A stretch of DNA of 64,000 nucleotides from Nodosilinea nodulosa PCC 7104. Lineage in GTDB: Bacteria; Cyanobacteriota; Cyanobacteriia; Phormidesmidales; Phormidesmidaceae. The notes under the pieces were generated by a model. That model saw only the letters and a list, made by a program, of their open reading frames with translations. It had not been told where the DNA came from and searched no databases. A program made the translations under genes and the position numbers. How positions within the stretch are numbered: position 1 is the first letter of the stretch; the number at the start of each line of letters is the position of its first letter. The stretch lies in the NCBI RefSeq assembly GCF_000309385.1, contig NZ_JH976537.1, positions 1,762,214 to 1,826,213 on the forward strand. The letters run 5' to 3'. Below are positions 9,150 to 17,954 of this stretch, one piece after another.

Positions 9150-10064
9150 ATGGAAAACCAACCCCGTGATGCTACGGCTGCTGTCCCCGCCAAACGACGG
9201 TTGCTGGTGACTGGTGCTAGCGGCTTTTTGGGCTGGCACCTGTGCCGCGCTGCCCAGGCCACCTGGCGGGTCGAGGGCACTTACCACCAAAACACCCCGC
9301 CTTTGCCAGGGGTCACGCTGCACACCGTCGATTTTACCGATCTCGATGCCCTGAAGCCCTGGCTGGAAGAGCTCGCTCCCGATGCCATCATTCACACCGC
9401 CGCCCTGTCTCAGCCCAACCGCTGCGAACAAGATCCCCACCTTTCCTACCAGCTAAATGTCGAGGCCACCCGATTGCTGGCCCAGTTCTGCGGCAGTCGC
9501 CACCTTCCCTTTGCCTTTACCTCCACCGATCAGGTGTTTGACGGCCAGGCGGCCCCCTACAGCGAAGACTCTGTCCCCAGTCCAATCAGCGTCTACGGTC
9601 GTCACAAGGTGGAGGCCGAGGCCCTGGTTCAAGCGCTGCACCCCGCCGCCGTCATCTGCCGTCTGCCGCTGCTCTACGGCCCTCCCAGCCCAACCGCCGA
9701 ATGCTTCTTGCAGGGGTTTGTGCGCACCCTCAAGGCGGGGCAGCCCCTGCACCTGTTCACCGACGAGTTTCGCACCCCTGCCTACGTCGAAGATGTCGCC
9801 GCTGGCCTGCTGTTTGCCCTCGAAAATACCGCTGGCCTGCTGCACCTGGGCGGCCCCGATCGCCTCAGCCGCTACGATTTTGGCCTGCGCATGGCGGCGA
9901 CCTTTGGCCTCGACCAAAACCTCATTCTGCCGGGTAAACAGGCCGATGTTGCCATGCCCGCTCCCCGCCCGGCGGATGTGTCGTCGAATAGCCAGCGGGC
10001 CTTTGGGCTGGGCTACCGACCCCGTAGCGTTTTAGCGGGGCTGTCGGCATCTGCTGAAAGGTAG
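9150..10064 (+). CDS. NAD(P)-dependent sugar-nucleotide reductase-like protein (RmlD/SDR type)
   Basis: A 304-residue extended short-chain dehydrogenase. The Rossmann motif TGASGFLG is at residues 21-28 and the catalytic pair at Y149 and K153 in YGRHK, with FTSTDQVFDG just before, as in dTDP-4-dehydrorhamnose reductases. The family reduces or epimerises NDP-sugars or related substrates. No other rhamnose pathway genes lie nearby, so rfbD/rmlD is not assigned. It is followed after 61 bases by the efflux adaptor gene on the same strand. Confidence 0.8.
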   Translation: MENQPRDATAAVPAKRRLLVTGASGFLGWHLCRAAQATWRVEGTYHQNTPPLPGVTLHTVDFTDLDALKPWLEELAPDAIIHTAALSQPNRCEQDPHLSYQLNVEATRLLAQFCGSRHLPFAFTSTDQVFDGQAAPYSEDSVPSPISVYGRHKVEAEALVQALHPAAVICRLPLLYGPPSPTAECFLQGFVRTLKAGQPLHLFTDEFRTPAYVEDVAAGLLFALENTAGLLHLGGPDRLSRYDFGLRMAATFGLDQNLILPGKQADVAMPAPRPADVSSNSQRAFGLGYRPRSVLAGLSASAER

Positions 10065-10125
10065 AAGCCTAAAAACTGGCGTGTAAAGTAAAGTAAATCC
10101 TACCGACTTCAAGGAATTAGCTGAG

Positions 10126-11397
10126 ATGGTCTTCGGTCGATTGTCGGGGGTGGGAACGGGGTCTGGCATGCTGCCCGGACTGCTGATAGCTGGCAGTATT
10201 GCGATCGCAGCCGGGGCCTGTAGCAAACCAGCAGAACCCACGGCCCAGGCCGAGCGGCCCCAGGATGGGCCTGCGGTAGTCGATGTGGCCGTGGCCGCCG
10301 CCGCCGCCGAAGATTTGGGCCGCGTTTACACTGGCACGACCCGCCCGGTGCGGCAGGTATCGCTGCGATCGCAGGCCGAAGGTCGCCTGCTTTCGCTCAG
10401 CCGCGACGTAGGCGACACCGTACAGCAGGGCCAAACGGTCGGCAGCCTCGATGACGCACTGCTGCAAACCGCCGTCGGCGAGGCCCAGGCCGAACTGGCC
10501 GCCCGCCAGTTTGAAGTCACCCAGGCCCAGGCCGAACTGGCCGATATTCGCACCTCCATTGAGGAGGCCCGGGTCAGGCTACAGCAGGCCGGCAACGATG
10601 CCCAGCGGCTTCAGACCCTGGCCAGCCAGGGGGCTATTTCCACCCAGGAATCTGAGCAGGCCCAGACTACTCTGGTCGCCGCCCAGCAAGCGCTGGCCTC
10701 ATCCCAGGAGCAGGTGCGGACCCGGCAGCAGGCGGTTGCTGCCGCCCAGCAGCGGGTTAAGGCCCAGCAGTCGATTGTGCAAGAGGCCCAAAAGCGGCTT
10801 TCCTTCGCCAACCTGACGGCCACTCTCTCGGGAGTTGTGCTGGAACGGGTGGCCGAGCCCGGCGATCTGGTGCTACCCGGCGAAGCGGTGCTCACCTTGG
10901 GCGACCTGTCCCAGGTGCTGGTGGTGATCGAGGTGGCTGACAGCAACCTGAGCAACTTTAGTCTGGGGCAATCGATCGGCCTCACCATCGACGCCTTCCC
11001 CGGCGAAACCTTCTCCGGCAGGGTAACGCGGATCTCGCCCGTGGCCGACAGCACCTCGCGGCTGTTGCCCATCGAAATTACCGTCGATAACCCTGGCAGC
11101 CGCATTGGCAGCGGGCTGCTAGCCCGCGCCACGGGCACCGGCGGCCAGTCGAAGGCCGTGGTGGTGCCCGAAAGCGCCCTGGAAAATGCCGAGAACAGCG
11201 ACAATCAGATTTTTGTCGTCACCAGGGCCAACGGTGCCCTAACCGTCGAAGCCCGCCCGGTACAAGTGGGCGATCGCGCCGATGGTCAAGTCACCCTCAC
11301 CAGCGGCCTCGCCGCCGGGGAGCAGTACGTGGTGCGCAGCAGTCAGCCGTTGAAATCTGGGCAGACGGTAGAGCAGAGTCTGACCTCCCCAGGGTGA
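10126..11397 (+). CDS. RND efflux periplasmic adaptor (membrane fusion protein)
   Basis: A 423-residue HlyD/AcrA-type adaptor. The N-terminus has a hydrophobic stretch ending in AAGAC, a plausible lipobox, so it may be a lipoprotein facing the periplasm. A barrel-sandwich half motif (about residues 65-115) is followed by a long Gln/Ala-rich coiled-coil hairpin (about 115-230), then the second lipoyl half and beta-barrel. It links the RND pump encoded next to an outer-membrane channel that is not encoded here. The gap to the pump gene is 185 bases and holds low-complexity sequence; the two very likely form one operon. Confidence 0.9.
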   Translation: MVFGRLSGVGTGSGMLPGLLIAGSIAIAAGACSKPAEPTAQAERPQDGPAVVDVAVAAAAAEDLGRVYTGTTRPVRQVSLRSQAEGRLLSLSRDVGDTVQQGQTVGSLDDALLQTAVGEAQAELAARQFEVTQAQAELADIRTSIEEARVRLQQAGNDAQRLQTLASQGAISTQESEQAQTTLVAAQQALASSQEQVRTRQQAVAAAQQRVKAQQSIVQEAQKRLSFANLTATLSGVVLERVAEPGDLVLPGEAVLTLGDLSQVLVVIEVADSNLSNFSLGQSIGLTIDAFPGETFSGRVTRISPVADSTSRLLPIEITVDNPGSRIGSGLLARATGTGGQSKAVVVPESALENAENSDNQIFVVTRANGALTVEARPVQVGDRADGQVTLTSGLAAGEQYVVRSSQPLKSGQTVEQSLTSPG

Positions 11398-11513
11398 TGG
11401 GGTGAGCAAGTGATGGGGTAATCGGGTGATGGAGGACAGCGCTATTGCTGCCCCAGAGTTGCCCCAGGGTTGCTCCAGCCCTCGGGCCTGACCAGGCTAA
11501 AATCCGCAATTTT

Positions 11514-11577
11514 CTATTCCCTCCCCATCTCCCCCACTCTCCCCATCTCCCTCACCCTCCCCATCCCCTCGCTCCTC
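11514..11577. repeat. C-rich low-complexity tract
   Basis: Repeating CTCCCCAT/CTCCC units immediately before the RND pump start. Translated in the pump frame they give a Leu-Pro-His-rich stretch that is not part of the pump. The same kind of tract occurs at 37863-38074. The preceding bases 11392-11435 hold a shorter GTGATGGGG-type repeat. Confidence 0.7.
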
Positions 11578-11582
11578 CCGCC

Positions 11583-14500
11583 ATGACTCCCTCCTCCTTT
11601 CCCAAAAATCGCTTTAGCGTCAGCGGTCTGGCCATTCGGCGGCACATCGGCACCCTGATGCTGACCCTGACTGTCTTTGTGATGGGGTTCTTCATCACCA
11701 CAAAGCTGCCTGTAGATCTGCTGCCTTCGATTACCTACCCCCGCATTGGTCTGCGGGGCGATGCCCCTGGCCTGTCGCCGGAGGTGGCCATAGATCAAGT
11801 TACTCGCCCCCTGGAGGAAGCCCTGTCCGCCACTGAGGGAGTGGTGCAGGTGTTTTCGCAAACTCGGGAAGGGCGGATTAGCATCGACCTGTTCTTTGAG
11901 CCGGGGGGCGACATTGACCAGGCCCTCAACGATGCCACCGCCACCCTCAACCGCGCCCGCAGCACCCTGCCCGACACCGTCGAAACGCCCCGGCTGTTTA
12001 AGTTTGACCCGTCCCAACTGCCCGTCTACGAGATGGCGCTCACCTCCGATCGCCTCAGTCCCCAGGAGCTGCGCATCTTTGCCGACGAAGAGCTGGGGCG
12101 CGAGCTGCAGCAGGTGCCGGGGGTGGCCAGTACCGATGTCTCCGGCGGCGTCAACGAGCAGGTGCAGGTGAATGTTGACCTGCGCCGCCTCCAGGCGGCG
12201 GGCATCGATGTCGCCGACATCATCGACGCCCTGCAAAACCGCAACCAGGACATCTCTGGCGGACGCCTGCGCGGTGGCAGTCAGGAGACTCTGACCCGAC
12301 TGGTGGGTCGGTTTGCCTCAGCAGATGAGATACGCAACCTGCCGATTACGATGTCCGACACCGACCCGCCCCAGCAGGTGTACCTGCGGGATGTGGCCAC
12401 GGTAATTGACGGCACCGAGGAACAGCGCGTCTTTGTCAACCTCAACGGCCAGCCTGCGGTCAAGGTGAGCGTGCAGAAGCAGCCCGCCGCCAACACCATT
12501 GAGGTGGTAGAGGGGGTCAAGACCAAGCTGGAGGACATGCGCCAGGTGGGTCAGATCCCCGAGGGCATGGAGATGATCGCCACCCTCGACGAGTCGCGGT
12601 TTATTCGCAGCTCTATTCGCAATGTGGCCACGTCGGGGTTGATTGGGGCGACCCTGGCGGGGCTGGTGGTGCTGCTGTTTTTGGGCTCCCTGCGGCAGAC
12701 CTTTATCATTGTGCTGGCGATTCCCCTGGCCACCCTGGTGGCGATGGTGCTGATGGGGCTGTTTGGCCTCTCGCTCAACGTGTTTAGCCTCGGGGGGCTG
12801 GCCCTGGGAGTGGGCATTGTGGTGGATAACTCCATTGTGATGCTGGAGAATATGGCCAACCGGGCCGAAGAAATGGAGCGATCGCGCCAGACCGGCGGAC
12901 AGTACAGCCGCAGCGAAGCGATGTTTCAGGCCGAGGCCAGCAGTGCGGAGCTAGAGAGCGCGCTGCTGGCCTCGACCACCACCAACCTGGTGGCGGTGCT
13001 GCCCTTTTTGCTGATCGGCGGCTTTATTTCCCTGATCTTCAACGAACTGATTTTGACCATCAGCTTTTCGGTGGCGGCGTCGCTGGTGGTGGCGCTGACC
13101 GTGGTGCCCGCCCTGTCGGCGCGGATGCTGATGGGTCGCAGCACGCGATCGCTGCAAAACTGGGGCCTGTTTCGCTGGGTCAACGATCGCCTGGAAGGGG
13201 TGACCATGGCCTACGGTCGATTGCTCGGCGGGGTGCTGCGGCGACGGCTGCTGATCATTGCCCTGGCGCTGCTGGTATTTGGCGGCAGCAGCTACTGGAT
13301 GCTGGGCCAGATTCCCCAGGAAATTTTGCCCCGCATCAGCACCGGCCAGGCCAGCGTCAGCGCCCGCTTCCCGGCGGGGACTACCGTGGAGGCCAACCGG
13401 CGGGTGATGGGGGCGATCGATCAGCTCCTGCTGAGCCAGCCCGAGGTGGAGTATGCGTTTACCACCGCCGGGGGCTCGCTGTTTGGCTCTAGCACCAGCG
13501 AAAACACCCTGAGCGGCAGCAGCACCGTCACCCTCAAGCCGGGCACCGACACCGCTGGCTTTGTGGAACGCATGAACGGCGTCCTGAAGCAGCTGCCCCT
13601 GGTTGACACCATGGTCAGCATTCGGCCCGAGTCAGTGCGGGGGCTGATTTTAAGCAATTCTCCGGTGCGATCGGATCTCGACATTGGCCTCCAGGGCGAA
13701 GACAGCGACGCGCTGATGAAGGCCGGGGGGCAGCTGCTAGCCGCCCTGGGTAAGCAGGCCACCCTGGCCCGCTACCGTCCCGACGGCGCAGAACCCCAAG
13801 AGGAGGTGCGTATTTTCCCCGACTGGGCCAGGGCCACGGATCTGGGGCTGTCTGCCGCCGACATTGGCGCTACGGTGCAAACCGCCCTCAATGGTTCAGT
13901 GCCCACCCAGCTCCAGCGCGGCAACCGCCTAGTCGACGTGAAGGTACAGCTCCAGCCGGGCAGCGTGCAGCAGTCGGCCCAACTGCTAGATATTCCGCTG
14001 TTTACGGACGGTGGCCAGCTGGTGCAGCTCGGCGATGTGGCCACTGTGGGGCGCGGGCCAGCCCCAGGCGAAATTCAGCGCATTAACCGGCGGCAGGTGT
14101 TTTTAATTGCCGGTGACCTGGCCGAGGGGGCCAGCCTGGGCAATGCCCTGGCCGAGGCTCAGGCGATCGTCGCCAAGCTGGAGCTGCCTAGCGGGGTGAC
14201 GCTGATGCCTAGCTCCGCCGCCGCAACCAACCGTGAGTTGCAGGGGTCACTGGCGGTGCTGGGGGCGCTGGCGGCTTTCCTGGTGTTTGTGGTGATGGCG
14301 GTGCAGTACAACTCGCTGATCGACCCGCTGGTGATCATGCTGACGGTGCCCCTGGCGCTGGCGGGCGGCATTTTGGGCCTGTACGTGACCCAGACGGCGA
14401 TCGGGGCCACGGTGGTGGTGGGTGCGGTGCTGCTGGTGGGGATCGTGGTCAACAACGCCATCATCATGGTGGAGCTGGCCAACCAGATCTACGAGGCCAC

Positions 14501-14819
14501 CGGCTGCTCCCGCCAGGAGGCTATCCTGCGCGCCGCCCCCCGCCGCCTGCGGCCCATTTTGATGACCACCTCTACCACAGTGCTGGGCCTGTTTCCCTTG
14601 GCCCTGGGCATTGGCCAAGGGTCAGAGTTTTTGCAGCCCCTGGGGGTGGTAGTGTTCTCGGGGCTGTCGCTGGCGACGGTGCTGACGCTGTTTATCATCC
14701 CGTGTTTTTATACCCTGCTGCACGGCGGGCTGGGGCCAGGGGATCGGCAGCCTGCGATCGCCGCAGACGACAACGTTACGCCACCAGCGGACGCCTCAGA
14801 GATGCTTCAGCGGCCTTAG
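11583..14819 (+). CDS. RND efflux transporter permease (AcrB-like)
   Basis: A 1078-residue inner-membrane resistance-nodulation-division pump, of normal length, with 12 helices and two large periplasmic loops. TM1 begins at GTLMLTLTVFVMG; the proton-relay Asp is in GIVVDNSIVMLENM (TM4), and the second half repeats the layout with GIVVNNAIIMVELAN in TM10. With the adaptor upstream it would export hydrophobic compounds by proton antiport. The frame is open back to 11445, but those 46 codons come from the low-complexity tract, so the ATG at 11583 (MTPSSFPKNRF) is chosen; it lacks a clear Shine-Dalgarno. Confidence 0.92.
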   Translation: MTPSSFPKNRFSVSGLAIRRHIGTLMLTLTVFVMGFFITTKLPVDLLPSITYPRIGLRGDAPGLSPEVAIDQVTRPLEEALSATEGVVQVFSQTREGRISIDLFFEPGGDIDQALNDATATLNRARSTLPDTVETPRLFKFDPSQLPVYEMALTSDRLSPQELRIFADEELGRELQQVPGVASTDVSGGVNEQVQVNVDLRRLQAAGIDVADIIDALQNRNQDISGGRLRGGSQETLTRLVGRFASADEIRNLPITMSDTDPPQQVYLRDVATVIDGTEEQRVFVNLNGQPAVKVSVQKQPAANTIEVVEGVKTKLEDMRQVGQIPEGMEMIATLDESRFIRSSIRNVATSGLIGATLAGLVVLLFLGSLRQTFIIVLAIPLATLVAMVLMGLFGLSLNVFSLGGLALGVGIVVDNSIVMLENMANRAEEMERSRQTGGQYSRSEAMFQAEASSAELESALLASTTTNLVAVLPFLLIGGFISLIFNELILTISFSVAASLVVALTVVPALSARMLMGRSTRSLQNWGLFRWVNDRLEGVTMAYGRLLGGVLRRRLLIIALALLVFGGSSYWMLGQIPQEILPRISTGQASVSARFPAGTTVEANRRVMGAIDQLLLSQPEVEYAFTTAGGSLFGSSTSENTLSGSSTVTLKPGTDTAGFVERMNGVLKQLPLVDTMVSIRPESVRGLILSNSPVRSDLDIGLQGEDSDALMKAGGQLLAALGKQATLARYRPDGAEPQEEVRIFPDWARATDLGLSAADIGATVQTALNGSVPTQLQRGNRLVDVKVQLQPGSVQQSAQLLDIPLFTDGGQLVQLGDVATVGRGPAPGEIQRINRRQVFLIAGDLAEGASLGNALAEAQAIVAKLELPSGVTLMPSSAAATNRELQGSLAVLGALAAFLVFVVMAVQYNSLIDPLVIMLTVPLALAGGILGLYVTQTAIGATVVVGAVLLVGIVVNNAIIMVELANQIYEATGCSRQEAILRAAPRRLRPILMTTSTTVLGLFPLALGIGQGSEFLQPLGVVVFSGLSLATVLTLFIIPCFYTLLHGGLGPGDRQPAIAADDNVTPPADASEMLQRP

Positions 14820-15000
14820 CCCCAGGGTTTTCTTTGCAGCCGCTACGTCAAATTAGAGGTCTGGCCAGAGATTGGGTCTCTCGATATTTTTTCGGCTGAA
14901 TGCACTAGACCTGTAGTAGCCCTCAAGGAGGGAACCGATCGCATTTCTGGTTCCAGCCGCGCCCCTTACTATTGAATAAGCCACACTCAGCCTGTTGCTT

Positions 15001-15777
15001 ATGCCATCGCCTTTTCCAGGGATGAACCCCTACCTTGAACACCCCGATCGCTGGTCTACGGTTCACAATCGATTGATCGTGGCCATAGCCGACGCGCTAG
15101 CACCTCAACTGTTGCCGAAGTACCAGGTTGACATCGAAAAGCGCGTTTACAACGTCGTGGGCTTCAATTCGCTACTGGTGGGTAGACCCGACGTCAGTGT
15201 TCAGCGACCCCGTCAGACCGACAGCACAGCTCAAGTCGTCGTAGCCGATATACCCAATCAGCCGATTCAGGTGTCTGTCCCTGTTACTGAAGAAGTGCGC
15301 GAGGCTTACTTGGAGATTAAAGAGGCCGCTACTCAGATTGTAGTTACGGCTATTGAGATTTTATCGCCCACCAATAAACGCGGAGAGGGCCGCCAAAAGT
15401 ATGAGCAGAAACGTCAGCAAGTACTAAACAGCGCAACCCATCTGGTCGAAATCGATCTGCTGCGAGATGGGTCCCCGCTGCCGACGATTGGGCAGCAAGA
15501 GCAGAGCGACTACCGCCTTTTAGTGAGCCGTTCAGATACCCGACCCTTGGCCGATCTCTACCCCTTCAATTTGCCCGAACCAATTCCTAGCTTTCCTGTT
15601 CCCCTCCAGGCGGAGGATCAAGAACCAGTGTTGAAGCTGCAGGCTTTGCTCACGGATATTTACGATCGCGCTGGTTACGACTATTTCATCGACTACCATG
15701 CCGATCCCCTGCCGCCCCTTTCGGCAGAGATGAAAGATTGGGTCAATCAGGTGTTGGTGGATCAGCATCGGCGGTAA
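15001..15777 (+). CDS. DUF4058 family protein
   Basis: A 258-residue protein starting MPSPFPGMNPYLE, the characteristic N-terminus of DUF4058, a family common in cyanobacteria and planctomycetes with no established function. The middle carries TAIEILSPTNKRGEG followed by YEQKRQQ and HLVEIDLLRDG. This layout is reminiscent of PD-(D/E)XK-like Uma2 proteins, but that link is my inference. A TTG six bases upstream could also initiate; the ATG at 15001 fits the family. It is isolated, convergent with the DHH phosphoesterase with a 42-base gap. Confidence 0.88.
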   Translation: MPSPFPGMNPYLEHPDRWSTVHNRLIVAIADALAPQLLPKYQVDIEKRVYNVVGFNSLLVGRPDVSVQRPRQTDSTAQVVVADIPNQPIQVSVPVTEEVREAYLEIKEAATQIVVTAIEILSPTNKRGEGRQKYEQKRQQVLNSATHLVEIDLLRDGSPLPTIGQQEQSDYRLLVSRSDTRPLADLYPFNLPEPIPSFPVPLQAEDQEPVLKLQALLTDIYDRAGYDYFIDYHADPLPPLSAEMKDWVNQVLVDQHRR

Positions 15778-15819
15778 AGCCCCCCCGCAGAAAAGGCTCA
15801 GAAAAGGCACAGAAAAGAC

Positions 15820-17022
15820 TCAGTCGGTGTTGATCATGCCCTCTTCAGGGTTGACCAGCCGCCAGAGCTTTTGCTTGATCTGGGTGTCAAACACCTCCCA
15901 CTTGAGGCGGTTGTACTCTGAGTTTTCGTAGAAGCCCGACAAAAAGCCCACCGGAATTTCAAACCCGCCGGCCATCGATCGCCCGCCGCCAAAGAAGCGG
16001 CCCTCGCTGTCCTGGCCAAAGGCCTCTTTGATAAACTCGTCGGGGTCGAGGGTAATTTTGCTGGTGCGCAGGGAGCCAATCACCACTTCGCGCTCCTCAT
16101 CTTCGTCGTGGACAATGCCGTAGACCACGGCGGTGTGCACGTTGTCTTCGGTGACCAGAAAGTCCGCCGCCTGGGGAATGGCGTCGCGATCGTCGTAGCG
16201 CAGGTAGCCCACCCCCGCGATCGACACGTTGTTTTGGGCCTTGCGGTTGCGCAGCGATCGCTCGATCACATCCATCACCCGCTTCGACCGGGAGGCCTGG
16301 AGCACCGCGCTCAGCAATTGGCCATCGTAAAACTGGCTCAGGTAGGCCGCCGCCATAAAGTCGCTGGCCCCAGCGTGCATGAGCTGGTTGGTGTCGGCCC
16401 GCAGCCCGTGCATGAGGGCGGTGGCGCACTTGGTGTGCTTGCTGTTGTTGCGATCGAGGTTGAGCAGCCCCCGCTGCAGATACTCGGTCAAGATCGTAGC
16501 CGTGGCTCGAATATGGGGCCGCAGGTCAATATACTCGGCGTCAAGCTTCGACTGGGGCGCATGGTGGTCGATCACCAGCACCAGGGGCAGCCCCGCCTCC
16601 CGCAAATGCTCGTAAAGCTGACTGGTGGTGCCCTGGTTGTCGACCAGCACCAGCCCCTGGTAGTCGGCCAGGTGGGCGTCGTCGGCGTTCAACCAGCGGC
16701 GGGCGGGCAGCCCCGTCAGGCGCACCAGGGCAATGTTTTCCTGGTGGCTGAGGGTGCCCGCATAGACAATGTCGCACTCAATTTTGTAGTTGGCCGCAAT
16801 CAGCTTGTAGGCCCAGGCCGCCGACAGCGCGTCGGGGTCGGGAAAATCTTGCAGCAGCACCAAGTGTCGGTCATTGCGGTGGCCTTCCAGCAGCCGACGC
16901 ACCGCCTGCACCGGATCTTCAGAGTCACTGTCGGGTTCGGGACGAGGGACCACAGAAATGGCGCTGTTGCCGTTGGGAAAAGCCGCCTCTGGAGCCTCGG
17001 AGTCTGAGTTAAACGTCATCAT
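15820..17022 (-). CDS. DHH/DHHA1 family phosphoesterase
   Basis: A 400-residue cytoplasmic phosphoesterase. The N-terminal DHH domain shows QDFPDPDALSAAW (about residues 62-74), VLVDNQG and VIDHHAP, which supply the metal ligands; the C-terminal DHHA1 domain ends in the nucleic-acid-binding GGGR motif (FFGGGRSMAGG). The family includes NrnA-type nanoRNases and pAp phosphatases, and some members act on cyclic dinucleotide products. Family knowledge points to short oligonucleotide or 3'-phosphonucleotide hydrolysis; the exact substrate is open. Two adjacent ATG codons (17022, 17019) can both start it, with GGGGATCTCT just upstream. Confidence 0.88.
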   Translation of the reverse strand: MMTFNSDSEAPEAAFPNGNSAISVVPRPEPDSDSEDPVQAVRRLLEGHRNDRHLVLLQDFPDPDALSAAWAYKLIAANYKIECDIVYAGTLSHQENIALVRLTGLPARRWLNADDAHLADYQGLVLVDNQGTTSQLYEHLREAGLPLVLVIDHHAPQSKLDAEYIDLRPHIRATATILTEYLQRGLLNLDRNNSKHTKCATALMHGLRADTNQLMHAGASDFMAAAYLSQFYDGQLLSAVLQASRSKRVMDVIERSLRNRKAQNNVSIAGVGYLRYDDRDAIPQAADFLVTEDNVHTAVVYGIVHDEDEEREVVIGSLRTSKITLDPDEFIKEAFGQDSEGRFFGGGRSMAGGFEIPVGFLSGFYENSEYNRLKWEVFDTQIKQKLWRLVNPEEGMINTD

Positions 17023-17246
17023 AGAGATCCCCTTCTGTGCCAGTGCACCTGTTATTCAACTAATCTAAGTCCTCCACCCTAGAGCCCACCGGCTACCGTG
17101 ACGACTGGGGTGAACTGTCCGGCAGCGGCAATCCCTGGCTCGTCAACCGTGCTGTAGCTCTATGCTTATTATTACAAATTGCCACAGAACCGCCAGCAAA
17201 GCCCCATCCAGCCCTGACATTCAGCCCTAGGGTATAGCCTGAAACC

Positions 17247-17747
17247 CTAGGTAATGCCGATAACGTACTTTTTCCACTCCTGATGCACCCCGCTGTGGAT
17301 CTGCCGGGTGACCTCAAAGTAGAGGCTGCTGTGGGGCTTGCGGGGCTGGCTAAAGAGCAGCATATTGGCCTCCCGAGGGGTGCGATTGCCCTTTTTGACA
17401 TTGCACCGTACGCAGGCCGTCACCATGTTTTCCCAGCTGTCGCCGCCGCCGCGCGATCGCGGCATGACGTGGTCGAGGGTTAACCCATCGCCGCTATAGC
17501 CGCAGTACTGGCAGGTATGATTATCTCGCTGGAGCAGGTTGCGCCGGGTGAGGGGAATATCCTTGTAGGGCACCCGCACGTAGTGGCGCAGACGAATCAC
17601 CGTCGGCAGCGGAAAATCGGCATAAATAAACTTGCCGTTGTGCTCAACCCGCTCAGCCTTACCCTTGATCATCAGAACAACAGCCCGGCGCCAGCTCGTT
17701 ATGTTGAGCGGTTCATAGGAGGCATTTAGCACCAGAACCTTACTCAT
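17247..17747 (-). CDS. HNH endonuclease family protein
   Basis: A 166-residue HNH-fold protein. It begins VLVLNASYEPLNI, typical of a widespread cyanobacterial family. It carries CQYCG with a later CVRC pair for structural zinc, and the active-site string LTLDHVMPRSRGG with a following W-x-N-M-V (WENMVTAC). It is a predicted metal-dependent nuclease, not part of an obvious restriction system. It is divergent from alanine racemase; the two starts are about 200 bases apart. Confidence 0.88.
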   Translation of the reverse strand: MSKVLVLNASYEPLNITSWRRAVVLMIKGKAERVEHNGKFIYADFPLPTVIRLRHYVRVPYKDIPLTRRNLLQRDNHTCQYCGYSGDGLTLDHVMPRSRGGGDSWENMVTACVRCNVKKGNRTPREANMLLFSQPRKPHSSLYFEVTRQIHSGVHQEWKKYVIGIT

Positions 17748-17894
17748 TCTTTTGCGTGATCAGTTGGCTAAAGAATATAAGCTCGATGGTAGCACAGAAG
17801 CTAAATTGAGGTGTTTAGCCCTGATAAGCTGCCCTGGACGGGCGACTGGGTTGGCAGTGCCGGATCTGACGCCATGGTCAAGGGTTATTATGGG

Positions 17895-17920
17895 GCGCTA
17901 GGCGCTAGCAAGCCTAGCGC
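17895..17920 (+). promoter_or_regulatory. Perfect hairpin in the alr leader
   Basis: GCGCTAGGC (17895-17903) and GCCTAGCGC (17912-17920) form a nine-base-pair stem with an eight-base loop, 34 bases before the alr start and 21 bases before its Shine-Dalgarno. No T tract follows, so it is more likely a leader structure or an operator than a terminator. Confidence 0.5.
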
Positions 17921-17954
17921 GACCCACCAAGCCTACGGTGCAGGAGGAGTAACA

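Noticed and set aside
16108..17007. 299-codon forward ORF opposite the DHH phosphoesterase
   Set aside because: The reverse frame has DHH and GGGR motifs; the forward frame is a shadow.
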